Program-made: the position numbers and the translations under genes
Shown: positions 44,807 through 54,975 of the stretch, piece after piece
How positions within the stretch are numbered: the first letter of the stretch is position 1
How the letters are laid out: every line of letters starts with the position of its first letter
NCBI GenBank assembly: GCA_937996625.1
Contig: CALKVA010000005.1
Span: 62,001 to 126,000 of the forward strand
Source of the DNA: UBA5951 sp009936885
GTDB taxonomy: Bacteria; Pseudomonadota; Alphaproteobacteria; Puniceispirillales; Puniceispirillaceae
Reading direction: 5' to 3'
Length of the DNA stretch: 64,000 nt
The notes under the pieces: model-generated
What the model saw: only the letters and a program-made list of their open reading frames with translations
Database searches by the model: none
Told to the model about the DNA's origin: nothing

Positions 44807-45688
44807 TTAACGAGACCTTGCCAAAACAAAATCATACACAACCTCATAATAAGGCTGGTTAAAGCCATGCTCTGTTATTTTCTGAGCATTATCAATACGC
44901 TTAAACTCTGCCATGAGGCTTTCCTTAACACCAAACACTGCATCAGAATGTATATACGCATCATCTGGATCAAACAGATGCGTGGTCAGAGTCTGAAAGC
45001 CTTTTTTCTGGATGATATAGTGAAAATGAGCTGGTCTGTAGGGATGCCGTCCCAATGCAGCCAATAACGCCCCCACTGGGCCATCATCTGGAATTGGATA
45101 ATATTTTGGTTTTGCGGATTTAAAAAAATATCTGCCATCATTCCCAGTTGTAAAAACACCTCTTAGATTAAAATCAGGCTGGATACCTTTTTGTTGCACA
45201 TCATAAAATCCATCTTCATTAGCCTGCCATATATCTATCTTGGCACCCGATATTGGACGACCCTCAACATCTAATATTCGCCCAGATACGAACATAGGCT
45301 CGCCTTTACCATCAAGACTGATATTTGCACCCATTTCCAATGATGGCACATCTTCTAAATGAAACGGGCCAAGAACTGTATTTTCTGATGCCCCGTTTGG
45401 GCGTCTGCTATTTATCGCATCAACCAGCATAGAGACCCCTAAAATGTCAGATAATAAAATGAATTCCTGACGCCAATCATCTGTCTTATGGCCTGTCTTG
45501 GTTAGAAATAAAATAGCGTTCATCCACTCATCCTGAGTTGGCTCTATCTCTTTGACAGCTTCATGCAATTTGCGAACAATAACTGACATAACCTCTTTTA
45601 ATCTTGGCTTGCACTCATCAGACATGCTGTTAATTACAACATCTATGGAGTTTTTTTCTGTAAAATACCCGTTTGTTTGTTTTGTCAA
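44807..45688 (-). CDS. Intradiol dioxygenase, hydroxyquinol 1,2-dioxygenase-like
   Basis: A 293-residue iron(III) ring-cleaving enzyme. The N-terminal helical dimerisation domain (about 25-105) includes FILLSDILGVSMLVDAINSR, and the catalytic beta-sandwich has ENTVLGPFHLEDVPSLEMG. The iron ligands are Tyr residues near KPKYYPIPDDGPVG and the His pair in GRHPYRPAHFHYII. The pattern fits hydroxyquinol 1,2-dioxygenase (giving maleylacetate) better than catechol dioxygenase. First gene of the operon with the CoA-transferase. No maleylacetate reductase is near, so the pathway is incomplete here. Confidence 0.82.
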   Translation of the reverse strand: MTKQTNGYFTEKNSIDVVINSMSDECKPRLKEVMSVIVRKLHEAVKEIEPTQDEWMNAILFLTKTGHKTDDWRQEFILLSDILGVSMLVDAINSRRPNGASENTVLGPFHLEDVPSLEMGANISLDGKGEPMFVSGRILDVEGRPISGAKIDIWQANEDGFYDVQQKGIQPDFNLRGVFTTGNDGRYFFKSAKPKYYPIPDDGPVGALLAALGRHPYRPAHFHYIIQKKGFQTLTTHLFDPDDAYIHSDAVFGVKESLMAEFKRIDNAQKITEHGFNQPYYEVVYDFVLARSR

Positions 45689-45874
45689 AATTATTCTCCC
45701 AATTATGGGTTATAAAAAATAGCAATACCAGATAAGCCTATTATAGTGCCCTGGCGCAAACTTTAAGTATGATTAAATTTATAAAAATTTTTCCTAAACA
45801 AAATTCAAACTAGCTTTGTTTTATTCATTATGATTTCATATGCGCCAGAGCAATTTATAAAACAAGAAAATCAA

Positions 45875-48800
45875 ATGGGTAAATGGCATTTTTGGATTGA
45901 TAGAGGTGGCACTTTTACGGATATTGTTGCGCAAACACCAGAAGGCTTATTAGTAACCGATAAATTATTATCCGAAAATCAAGAAGCTTATACTGATGCA
46001 GCTATTCATTCTATTCGAAATTTAATGAAGCTAGAGCCTAGCTTGAAGATACCAGTTTCTAAAATTGCCTCTATAAAAATGGGGACAACTATTGCCACAA
46101 ACGCATTGCTAGAAAGAAACGGTGATCCTGTCGGGCTTATCACGAATTCTGGTTATGCGGATGCTCTGGAAATCGGCTATCAGGCACGACCTTTATTATT
46201 CGCCCGCGCAATTACAAAACCAGAGTTGCTCTATCAATCTGTAAGCGAAATTGACTGCCGGGTTGATGCAGATGGCGTTGAGTTGGCAAGCCTTGATGAT
46301 GCACAGATCAACATTAAATTACAGCAATTATTTGATACTGGCATCCGCTCTGTCGCGATTGTGTTTATGCATAGCTACAAATTTCCAGAGCATGAAAAAC
46401 AGGTTGGCGCGATTGCCAAAAATATTGGGTTTACACAAATATCTCTAAGTCATGAGGTCTCCCCATTAATTAAATTTGTCAGCAGGGGTGATACAGCTAT
46501 CATTGATGCGTATCTATCCCCGTTATTACGCAGATATGTTGAGCAGATATCTAACTCGTTTGATACTAGCTTGGATGCTCTTAACCTATTATTTATGACA
46601 TCATCTGGTGGTCTTACAGCTGCTGATCTATTTCAAGGCCGTGATGCTATTCTCTCTGGCCCTGCTGGCGGCATTGTTGGTGCTATTAAAACAAGTGCAT
46701 TATCAGGCGCTGATAAAATCATATCCTTTGATATGGGGGGCACCTCTACCGATGTTGCTCATTATTCAGGGTTCGTGGAAAAGGCGTTTGATACTGAAAT
46801 TGCTGGCGTTAGAATGCGCGTTCCTATGATGAAAATTCACACTGTTGCAGCTGGTGGCGGCTCAATCCTTCGCTTTGATGGCGCGCGGTTTCAGGTTGGA
46901 CCCAATTCTGCTGGTGCATCGCCAGGCCCTGCCTGTTATGGCAGGGGCGGTCCTCTTAGCGTAACCGATGCCAATCTTGTCCTTGGAAGATTACAGCCTG
47001 AATATTTCCCCAAACTCTTTGGATCAAGCGGCAAGGCTGCCCTTAATTCAGCTATTTCATTAGAGCAATTAAATAGAATTGCAAAAGATGCTGGAAAGTC
47101 TGTAGCCGAGGTTGCAGAGGGTTTTGTAAAAATCGCCAATGAAAATATGGCAAATGCGATAAAGAAAATATCCGTTCAAAAAGGGCATGATATTTCTGAT
47201 TATGCGCTTGCCTGTTTTGGAGGGGCAGGTGGTCAGCATGCCTGCGCTGTTGCTGACTTGCTTGGTATACGGAAAATTATCCTTCATCCATTTGCAGGTG
47301 TACTTTCTGCTTATGGGATGGGTCTGGCTGAAATTACGTCCAACCATCAACAGCACATAGAGCGAAACTTTGATAAAAATCTACTCTCCGATCTACCAGT
47401 GATAATTCAGACGCTTAGCACAGATGCACAAGCAAACTTAATAAAGCAAAATATATCCGTAAAAGATATTCATATTAGCTGTGTTGGGCATCTCAAATAT
47501 AAAGACAGCGATAGCACGATAGAAATTCCAGTTTCAAATTATACAAAAATGAAAGCAGATTTTGAAACTGCGCATAACGAACAATTCGGCTTTTCAATGT
47601 CAGGAACACCTATTATTTTTGATTTCATAGAAGTTGAAGCAAGCGGTGGTTTAGCCAAAATCGAGAAAATTAAATCAGACCCCTCAAAATATAACTCTGA
47701 GCCAATTGATAAACAGCCAATATATTTTGCTGGCTTATGGCATGATGCAAATCTTTTTAACCGCCATCATTTAGCCATCACTGATATTATAAATGGGCCC
47801 GCATTAATTCTTGAAGAAATAGGCACCATTTTTGTTCAGCCAGGATGGCAAGCCGCACTAGATGATAACGGCTGTATCATTCTGTCTTGCAAGCAGAGAA
47901 CAAACAAAACATTAGCAACCCGCACACAAGCAGACCCTATTTTGCTAGAGGTATTTAATAATTTATTTATGTCTATCGCAGAACAGATGGGTGTCAGGTT
48001 ACAACACACTGCCCGCTCTGTGAACATTAAGGAGCGATTGGATTTTTCCTGTGCAGTTTTTGATAATAATGGCGATTTAATTGCAAATGCGCCGCACACC
48101 CCTGTGCATCTTGGCTCAATGGATAGATCGGTTATATCTGTTATACAAGCGCACCCAAAAATGCAGAAAGGGGATGTTTTTGTTACAAACGCTCCTTATA
48201 ATGGGGGCACCCACCTGCCAGATATTACTGTGATTACACCTGTCTTTGATAAAGATGATGCACAGCCTGTATTTTTTGTGGCCTCACGGGGGCATCACGC
48301 GGATATAGGCGGAACAGCACCAGGCTCAATGACCCCTCTTGCTACTCATATTGAAGATGAAGGTGTCATTCTGGATAATCTAAAATTAGTAAGCAATGGT
48401 GAATTTCTGCATCTAGAAATTTTTGAAATCCTTACTCAGAATAAATATCCCTGTCGTAATCCAGAACAAAATATCGCCGATTTAAAAGCCCAAATTGCAG
48501 CAAATGAAAAAGGTGTTTTAGAACTAAAATCCATGATTTCACAATTTGGCTATAATGTCGTTCATTCCTATAAAGATCATATTCAAAATTACGCAGAAAC
48601 TTGTGTAAGGCGTATGATTAATGCGCTCGTTGATGGAAAGGCGGAAGTCGTATTTGATCAAGGGTGCAAAATCTCAGTCTCTATAAAAATAGATAAAAAT
48701 ACGCAAACTGCCATCATCGACTTCACAGGAACCAGCCCGCAACAACCAGATAATTTTAATGCACCAGAACCTATTACAAGAGCTGCGGTGTTATATTGTA

Positions 48801-49468
48801 TTAGATGTATGGTAGATGAGGTTATCCCTATTAACGCTGGATGCTTGCGCCCACTTACTATTATTCTACCCGAAAATTCTATGCTAACCCCAAGCTTCCC
48901 TGCTGCTGTGGTTGCAGGCAATGTTGAGGTTAGTCAGGCTGTTGCTGATTGTCTTTTCCTAGCTTTGAATGCAATGGCAAACGCTCAAGGTACGATGAAT
49001 AACCTAAACTTTGGCACTGAGTCTTTCCAGTATTATGAAACAATTTGCGGCGGCGCTGGTGCTGGCGATGGCTTTGATGGGTGTGATGCCGTACATACCC
49101 ATATGACCAATACGCGTCTTACGGACCCAGAAGTTTTAGAATCACGATATCCCGTTTTACTCACTCTATTCAAAATCAGGCGTGGCACTGGTGGAGATGG
49201 GCGTTGGCGCGGCGGTGATGGCATAGAGCGGCATATAACCTGTCTTCAAGAAATGGATGTCTCTATCTTATCTGGCAGGCGCATTATCGAGCCGCAAGGC
49301 TTAAATGGGGGCGCAAATGGCAAGACTGGTAGAAATGCGGTTTTGCGAGCAGATGGCAGTCTTGAGGAGTTAGAAGGCAGGGTGCAACTTAAATGTCATC
49401 CTTCTGATACAATCATTATTGAAACACCCTCAGGTGGCGGTTATGAAAACCCGTATAATGCAAAATAG
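45875..49468 (+). CDS. 5-oxoprolinase (ATP-hydrolysing), fused A and B domains
   Basis: A 1197-residue fused hydantoinase A/B protein. It starts MGKWHFWIDRGGTFTDIVAQ, with the hydantoinase A actin-like part (about 1-650) showing GTTIATNALLERNGDPVGLI and DMGGTSTDVAHYSG, and the B part (about 690-1190) showing PHTPVHLGSMDRSV, GGTHLPDITVITPVF and RRGTGGDGRWRGGDGIERHI. The fused size matches OplAH, which opens 5-oxoproline to glutamate using ATP, a step of glutathione turnover. ATG 45830 is an alternative start with 15 extra residues; neither has a strong ribosome site. Confidence 0.9.
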   Translation: MGKWHFWIDRGGTFTDIVAQTPEGLLVTDKLLSENQEAYTDAAIHSIRNLMKLEPSLKIPVSKIASIKMGTTIATNALLERNGDPVGLITNSGYADALEIGYQARPLLFARAITKPELLYQSVSEIDCRVDADGVELASLDDAQINIKLQQLFDTGIRSVAIVFMHSYKFPEHEKQVGAIAKNIGFTQISLSHEVSPLIKFVSRGDTAIIDAYLSPLLRRYVEQISNSFDTSLDALNLLFMTSSGGLTAADLFQGRDAILSGPAGGIVGAIKTSALSGADKIISFDMGGTSTDVAHYSGFVEKAFDTEIAGVRMRVPMMKIHTVAAGGGSILRFDGARFQVGPNSAGASPGPACYGRGGPLSVTDANLVLGRLQPEYFPKLFGSSGKAALNSAISLEQLNRIAKDAGKSVAEVAEGFVKIANENMANAIKKISVQKGHDISDYALACFGGAGGQHACAVADLLGIRKIILHPFAGVLSAYGMGLAEITSNHQQHIERNFDKNLLSDLPVIIQTLSTDAQANLIKQNISVKDIHISCVGHLKYKDSDSTIEIPVSNYTKMKADFETAHNEQFGFSMSGTPIIFDFIEVEASGGLAKIEKIKSDPSKYNSEPIDKQPIYFAGLWHDANLFNRHHLAITDIINGPALILEEIGTIFVQPGWQAALDDNGCIILSCKQRTNKTLATRTQADPILLEVFNNLFMSIAEQMGVRLQHTARSVNIKERLDFSCAVFDNNGDLIANAPHTPVHLGSMDRSVISVIQAHPKMQKGDVFVTNAPYNGGTHLPDITVITPVFDKDDAQPVFFVASRGHHADIGGTAPGSMTPLATHIEDEGVILDNLKLVSNGEFLHLEIFEILTQNKYPCRNPEQNIADLKAQIAANEKGVLELKSMISQFGYNVVHSYKDHIQNYAETCVRRMINALVDGKAEVVFDQGCKISVSIKIDKNTQTAIIDFTGTSPQQPDNFNAPEPITRAAVLYCIRCMVDEVIPINAGCLRPLTIILPENSMLTPSFPAAVVAGNVEVSQAVADCLFLALNAMANAQGTMNNLNFGTESFQYYETICGGAGAGDGFDGCDAVHTHMTNTRLTDPEVLESRYPVLLTLFKIRRGTGGDGRWRGGDGIERHITCLQEMDVSILSGRRIIEPQGLNGGANGKTGRNAVLRADGSLEELEGRVQLKCHPSDTIIIETPSGGGYENPYNAK

Positions 49469-49484
49469 CGTGAGATTGCCAATT

Positions 49485-50228
49485 TTAAAAAATCAACCTT
49501 CCCTCGATAAATGCTTTTGCAAATTCACTATCTGGTTTTGCGAAAAAACTATCTGCAGGCTGAAATGCCTCTAATCTTCCTTTGTAAATAAAAAGAATAT
49601 CTTCAGCTAATCGGCGCGATTGATTCAAATCATGGGTTATAAAAATTATCTTGGTATTTTGATGCTGTAATTTAATTAGCAGCGTCTCTATCATCTGGAC
49701 AGAATAGGGATCAAGGCTGGCTGTAGGCTCATCCAATAATAGTAATTCAGGTTGTGATACCAATGCACGCGCAAGACAAAGGCGCTGTTTCTCCCCTCCT
49801 GATAATCGTCTTGCTGGCATATGTTGTTTTTCTGCAAGCCCAACCTCTGCTAGTAATTCTAAGAGATTAGAGGGTTGTTGAGGCTTGTATAGATTTGCTA
49901 CAAATGACAGGTTTTCCATTACCGAGCGTCTGAGCAAAACGGCATTTTGAAATACCATTGCCTGTTTACGCTTTATCGTCTCGTCCGCAACAACACCCTT
50001 AAACAAAACAGTGCCTTCATTTGGGGTCTCAAGCCCATGCAGTAATCTTAATAAAATACTTTTACCAGCTCCATTTGGTCCCAATATAACGGTAATGCCC
50101 CTAGAATTAAGCGTAACGGAAACGCCATCAATCAAACGCACTCCGGATTTTTGAAAAAATACAGAACAAAGCTCAATTGGCAATAGATTAAATCCCAACT
50201 GCGTTTTTGTTACATTTGCATCAGACAT
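49485..50228 (-). CDS. tupC: Tungstate-type ABC transporter ATPase (TupC)
   Basis: A 247-residue ATPase: Walker A GPNGAGKSI, Q-loop VFQNAVLLRRSVMENL, signature LSGGEKQRLCLARAL and Walker B LLLLDEPTASLDPYS. With the TupB-like permease overlapping by 8 bp it forms the membrane part of an oxyanion importer. Tungstate is the assigned substrate of TupB-type permeases; molybdate is possible. No periplasmic binding protein (TupA) is beside them. Confidence 0.82.
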   Translation of the reverse strand: MSDANVTKTQLGFNLLPIELCSVFFQKSGVRLIDGVSVTLNSRGITVILGPNGAGKSILLRLLHGLETPNEGTVLFKGVVADETIKRKQAMVFQNAVLLRRSVMENLSFVANLYKPQQPSNLLELLAEVGLAEKQHMPARRLSGGEKQRLCLARALVSQPELLLLDEPTASLDPYSVQMIETLLIKLQHQNTKIIFITHDLNQSRRLAEDILFIYKGRLEAFQPADSFFAKPDSEFAKAFIEGRLIF

Positions 50229-50928
50229 CTTGCTTATCCGTTACCCAGTATTTTGCTCTTACAGCAAATAAATTGACACCAAGTGCAATGGCTAACAAGA
50301 TGATGCCAAGTGCAAGCGCCAGGGAAAGATTGCCCTTTGATGTTTCAAGTGCAATTGCGGTTGTCATCACACGGGTGAGATGGTCAATATTACCGCCAAC
50401 GATTGACACAGCCCCAACTTCTGAAATTGCCCTTCCAAACCCTGCAAGAATAACAGTTAACAGAGATATTCTTGCATCATAGATATACGCAAATACTGCT
50501 TTTGTTGTAGAGACATTCAAAGAGCGAAATAAGTCATTATATTCTGAATGCAGGTCTTCGATAATTTGTGCAGATAACGCCCCAATTATCGGTATCACCA
50601 ACAGCATTTGTGCAATTATCATCGCTGTTGGCGTATAAAGCAGACTTAAAAAACCAAGTGGGCCAGAGCGGGAGAGATATAAATATACGATTAGCCCCAC
50701 CACGACAGGGGGCATCCCCATCAATGCATTAAGTACCGACATGACAATTGAGCGCATTTTGAACCGATGAATAGCCAAAAATGCACCAAGAGGCAGCCCT
50801 ATAATAACACTCCCTAACAGAGAGGTCAGACTTACTTGGATCGAAAGAAAAATGATCTCAAATAAATCAGGGTCACCTGAAATAATCAAATAAAAGGCGG
50901 TGATAAAAGAGTCTGAAAATAGTTGCAT
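50221..50928 (-). CDS. tupB: Tungstate-type ABC transporter permease (TupB)
   Basis: A 235-residue permease with about five to six helices. IGLPLGAFLAIHRFKMRSIV and LMGMPPVVVGLIVYLYLSRS are TupB-like, and the coupling loop is GFGRAISEVGAVSIVGGNID. It overlaps tupC by 8 bp. The 129 bp upstream to the next gene holds no binding protein gene. Confidence 0.85.
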   Translation of the reverse strand: MQLFSDSFITAFYLIISGDPDLFEIIFLSIQVSLTSLLGSVIIGLPLGAFLAIHRFKMRSIVMSVLNALMGMPPVVVGLIVYLYLSRSGPLGFLSLLYTPTAMIIAQMLLVIPIIGALSAQIIEDLHSEYNDLFRSLNVSTTKAVFAYIYDARISLLTVILAGFGRAISEVGAVSIVGGNIDHLTRVMTTAIALETSKGNLSLALALGIILLAIALGVNLFAVRAKYWVTDKQDV

Positions 50929-51057
50929 GTAAGCAGGAAAGCCGATTAATCAAAATAGATGCACTGTATATCATAATCTAGCTTTGGTGTCGAATTCACG
51001 AGGCTGTGCTATTAGTGGATTAGGGATAGAAGAATTTATAGGCTATCATTCGATGAC

Positions 51058-51888
51058 TTAAATATCGAAGAATAAATATAACATAATGCCCCAAATTACT
51101 CCGGCAAATATAACAAATGTGCCAATTACAACACATATGCGTTTTATAACATCTACCCAATGTTGCTTTTTAATTTCAGGCGTTTGACTTGGTGAAGAGG
51201 TCGGCGCAAGTTTCTTTGCTGAAACTGCTGGCAAGGCCTGGTTACTATGTTTAGGCGTTTCTATCCTATCTAGGATTTCAACAATCTCCTTTAGCATGGC
51301 ACGTGTTTGCTTTTCCTGCTGCTCCAACCCTGAAAGCCGAGAGCGCACTTCAAGCTCTACCCATTTATCCGTTAGCTCAATAATCTGACCAGACGAATTT
51401 TTATGCTCATCAAGGGTGTTATCTTCAGCAATTAGCTCGATTATTCCTAAAGGCTCATTAGTCTCTGCCTGACGATTTATATCGGCTTCTCTAGTTTCTT
51501 TTTCACGCTTCTCATCTGACTGATCGGGCTCATTTTGAATTTCTTGTGCCCGTCCATCTGCCTGTGCTTTTAGTTCTTGTTGTGGCAGGCCTCCTTGTAT
51601 TTCTGCGGCCTCTTCACGCGCCTGCTTGTTAGATTTTTTGCTGGTTTTCTTTTTGCCTGATTTGGGCTTTTTCAAAGTTTTAGTCTGTGTGGTCTTTTCT
51701 CTTACTGGCGTGTCGGTCTTTGGATCATCTATACGGAGATTATCTATAGGGGCTTTGCTGTTATATTCTGGAATGTCCTCTTTTGGCGATTTGCTGCCAT
51801 CCCCTTGTGCCGCAGCATCCCCTAATGGTTCAGCTAACACACGCAGCCGCATTTCCTTAATACGATCTTTTATGTTGGCCTGAGCCAT
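51058..51888 (-). CDS. Hypothetical charged protein with C-terminal membrane anchor
   Basis: A 276-residue protein with no recognised domain. The first 130 residues are rich in Lys, Glu, Asp and Gln and probably disordered; a coiled-coil stretch (WVELEVRSRLSGLEQQEKQT followed by RAMLKEIVEILDRIE) lies near 175-210; a single membrane helix (IKRICVVIGTFVIFAGVIWG) is at the C terminus. The topology is that of a tail-anchored cytoplasmic protein. Function unknown. Confidence 0.7.
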   Translation of the reverse strand: MAQANIKDRIKEMRLRVLAEPLGDAAAQGDGSKSPKEDIPEYNSKAPIDNLRIDDPKTDTPVREKTTQTKTLKKPKSGKKKTSKKSNKQAREEAAEIQGGLPQQELKAQADGRAQEIQNEPDQSDEKREKETREADINRQAETNEPLGIIELIAEDNTLDEHKNSSGQIIELTDKWVELEVRSRLSGLEQQEKQTRAMLKEIVEILDRIETPKHSNQALPAVSAKKLAPTSSPSQTPEIKKQHWVDVIKRICVVIGTFVIFAGVIWGIMLYLFFDI

Positions 51889-52124
51889 ACCGTTATACTC
51901 GCCGCTTTATGTAATCAACTGCTTAAAAACTGCCATCAGTCTAAAACTTTGATGACTATTTACTAATTTAGGGTGATATAAAGTTATAGTTTAATCAACA
52001 AATTATTAAAAACGACAAAAACAGAACGCTGTTTAATTTTAAGTTCGTTACCTGCAACCCCCCATGAGAGGCAATTTGGTTAAAATATCTTTCAAAAGAA
52101 GCAGAATATGTGATTATTTTTTTC

Positions 52125-52886
52125 TTACTTGCGAAGCCTATAACCAGATTTAAAGATCCAGCTAATTATCCCAACACAGATAAAAGTAAACAAACCTATC
52201 GCAATAAGACTATACGTAATGCTTACATCTGCTGTGCCAAAAAAGGACCATCGCAGTCCAGATATAAGATATACAACTGGATTAAATAATGTAACTTGCT
52301 GCCAGATCGCAGGCAACATATCAATTGAATAAAAACTACCCCCTAGAAAAACAAGCGGTGTTAAAATAAGCATCGGAACTAGGTTCAACTGCTCAAAACT
52401 TTTTGCCCATATACCAAGAATAAAACCAAATAAACTAAACGATATGCATGTAAGTGCCAGCAGAAAAAGCATCATTACCGGATGTTTAATTTGTACATCT
52501 ACAAACAGCGTGGCCGTCATAAGAATAATAATGCCGATGATGAAAGATTTTGTTGCAGCAGCACCAACATACCCAATTATGATTTCGATATAAGAAACTG
52601 GAGCAGATAAAACCTCATAGATAGTTCCTAAAAATTTAGGAAAATAAATTGCAAAGGAGGCGTTGGATACACTTTGCATCAATACCGTAAGCATTATCAG
52701 GCCTGGCACAATAAAAGAGCCATATTCAATATTTTCAATTTGCTCCATTCGGGAGCCAATAGCACTGCCAAAAACCACAAAATAGAGTGCTGTTGATATT
52801 ACAGGTGATATTATTGACTGAAGCAGGGTTCGAAAAGTTCGTGCCATTTCAAATTTATAAATCGCAGCAATTGCATAAAAATTCAT
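52125..52886 (-). CDS. ABC-2 type permease (YadH-like)
   Basis: A 253-residue membrane protein with six helices. FIVPGLIMLTVLMQSVSNAS, LSAPVSYIEIIIGYVGAAAT and LILTPLVFLGGSFYSIDMLP are family landmarks of the ABC-2 exporters. It follows its ATPase by 4 bp. The cargo is unknown. Confidence 0.88.
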   Translation of the reverse strand: MNFYAIAAIYKFEMARTFRTLLQSIISPVISTALYFVVFGSAIGSRMEQIENIEYGSFIVPGLIMLTVLMQSVSNASFAIYFPKFLGTIYEVLSAPVSYIEIIIGYVGAAATKSFIIGIIILMTATLFVDVQIKHPVMMLFLLALTCISFSLFGFILGIWAKSFEQLNLVPMLILTPLVFLGGSFYSIDMLPAIWQQVTLFNPVVYLISGLRWSFFGTADVSITYSLIAIGLFTFICVGIISWIFKSGYRLRK

Positions 52887-52890
52887 ATGA

Positions 52891-53811
52891 TTAATTCCTA
52901 ACCAGATTCACAAAAATTTCTTCGAGTGAGCTTTGTGAAGTCTGAAGATCCCGGAGTCTAAATGATGCTTTTTTTAATTCTGACAGCAAATCCACAATAC
53001 CTGTCTTTTGCGCTCTAACATCATATCGATAATTAAGCTGCAATCCATCATCACTTAACGTTAAATTATAATGCGATAGGGATGATGGAATTTCTGATGC
53101 GGGGCTTTGTAGCTCAATGGTAAGATTTTTAGAACCCATACGCTGCATCAACTCATTTTTCCCCTCAATAAGAAGCAATTCTCCTTTATTTATCACACCA
53201 ACCCTATCAGCTATTTCCTCAGCCTCTTCAATATAATGGGTTGTAAGGATTACCGTAACACCGGTTTCTCGTAATTTGGCTACCACCTCCCACATATCTT
53301 TACGCAGTTCTACATCAACGCCTGCTGTCGGCTCATCGAGAAATAAAATTCTAGGTTCATGGCTTAATGCTTTTGCAATCATAATGCGGCGTTTCATGCC
53401 GCCAGAAAGCGTCATATTCTTATCATCTCTTTTATCATAAAGTGATAAATCTTTTAAAAGCTGAATAATATATGCGTTATTTCTGCTCTTGCCAAATAAA
53501 CCGCGCGAGAAACTAACAGCATTTTTAACTGTCTCAAAAGGCTCAATTGTAATCTCTTGTGGAACAAGGCCAATCAGCGATCTGCTGTTTCTATAATCCG
53601 CTGAAACATCAAACCCGCCAACTGTTATCGTATTTTCAGGTACTGATAATAATCCGCAAATAGCGGAAATAAGTGTTGTTTTACCAGCACCATTTGGTCC
53701 AAGTAATGCAAGAATTTCACCCTCTTCTATTTCGAGTGATAGGTTGCGAAGCGCCTGAAAACCGTTATCGTAGGTTTTTGTCAGGTTTTTAACAGATATA
53801 ATTGAACTCAT
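52891..53811 (-). CDS. ABC-2 exporter ATPase (YadG-like)
   Basis: A 306-residue ATPase: Walker A GPNGAGKTT, VPQEITIEPFETVKNAV, signature LSGGMKRRIMIAKAL, Walker B ILFLDEPTAGVDVELRK and TTHYIEEAEE. The C-terminal extension ends LRDLQTSQSSLEEIFVNL. It closely resembles the orphan ATPase at 9546. I chose ATG 53811 (MSSIISVKNL), since the frame above it to 53859 adds non-conserved residues. Confidence 0.87.
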   Translation of the reverse strand: MSSIISVKNLTKTYDNGFQALRNLSLEIEEGEILALLGPNGAGKTTLISAICGLLSVPENTITVGGFDVSADYRNSRSLIGLVPQEITIEPFETVKNAVSFSRGLFGKSRNNAYIIQLLKDLSLYDKRDDKNMTLSGGMKRRIMIAKALSHEPRILFLDEPTAGVDVELRKDMWEVVAKLRETGVTVILTTHYIEEAEEIADRVGVINKGELLLIEGKNELMQRMGSKNLTIELQSPASEIPSSLSHYNLTLSDDGLQLNYRYDVRAQKTGIVDLLSELKKASFRLRDLQTSQSSLEEIFVNLVRN

Positions 53812-54137
53812 GCAGAGACTTTCAAAGAAAAAGATTTCAGATACTTTATAATAACACACAACAGAATAGTAGATAGTTAAGATACTATCTATTTATCTCT
53901 ACCTACTATAAATGATGATGCTCAACACACATTTTCAAGTGTCCCTAAGAAATAAAATTCATTTTTTCACTTTTTTATTTATAAAGGTTTTACTTACACC
54001 TCGTATTATTGCTCACACTTGTCTATATAAAGAATTCGAGTTTGCGCAAGACACTAAAATTTAAGACGGTTTCAATGTCTGGTTAGTCAATCCTATTTTA
54101 ACCACAAAGCGTTTTGCTATCATTTTAAGGAAAGCCC

Positions 54138-54905
54138 GTGTTACCCGAAACACACATAATTCATGACTATGAGACTATTTGGATCTCAGATGTGCACCTT
54201 GGCAGCAAGGGTGCAAAGGCAGTTGAATTACTGCATTTCCTATCTATAACAGATTCTAAAAAGCTTTATCTTGTCGGTGATATTATTGATTGCTGGCGAC
54301 TTAGAAAAAGATGGTATTGGCCGCAAGAACATAATGATGTGATGCAAAAAATAATGGAAAAATCACGTGCTGGTACCGAAGTTATTTACATACCAGGGAA
54401 CCATGACGACCTTATCAGGCAGTTTGTGGAGCATAAATTTGGTGAAATCAAAATTGTTATGGATGATATTCACATTACTAAAAACGGCAAAAAAATATGG
54501 GTCATGCATGGTGATTTGTTTGATAGTGTCATTCAACATGTAAGATGGTTGGCCTTTATCGGCGATGGTTTATACACAATTTTACTAGGTGTAAATGGGG
54601 TATTAAATGCTATTAGGCGTTTATTTCGACTTGAATATTGGTCCCTGTCAAAGTTTCTAAAGCATAAAGTGAAGCAGGCAGTATCGTTCTTATCTGCTTT
54701 CGAAACCGGCCTTATGAATGAGACTCGAAAAAGAGGATGTGACGGGGTGGTATGTGGTCACATACATAAAGCAGAAATGAAATTAATAGATGGGTTAATT
54801 TATGCAAATGATGGGGATTGGGTTGAATCCAAAACCGCACTAACCGAAGCTAAGGACGGATCATTTTCGCTCATTAATTACGATGAATTAACTAAAAAAA
54901 CATAA
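54138..54905 (+). CDS. LpxH-like UDP-2,3-diacylglucosamine diphosphatase family phosphoesterase
   Basis: A 255-residue calcineurin-like metallophosphoesterase: WISDVHLGSKGA, LVGDIIDCWRLR, IPGNHDD, VMHGDLFD and VCGHIHKAE are the five metal-binding blocks of the fold, and the DVHLGS/GDIIDCW pair is LpxH-like. Members close to this type act in lipid A assembly; others of unknown role share the motifs. GTG 54138 has AAGGA 7 bases upstream. Alone on its strand, with galM following. Confidence 0.75.
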   Translation: MLPETHIIHDYETIWISDVHLGSKGAKAVELLHFLSITDSKKLYLVGDIIDCWRLRKRWYWPQEHNDVMQKIMEKSRAGTEVIYIPGNHDDLIRQFVEHKFGEIKIVMDDIHITKNGKKIWVMHGDLFDSVIQHVRWLAFIGDGLYTILLGVNGVLNAIRRLFRLEYWSLSKFLKHKVKQAVSFLSAFETGLMNETRKRGCDGVVCGHIHKAEMKLIDGLIYANDGDWVESKTALTEAKDGSFSLINYDELTKKT

Positions 54906-54975
54906 ATTCTCACAACGTGGCAGATAAGATAAAGAAAATAATCTTTGAGCGCATTTTGCCTAGGGCGTTTTTGAT

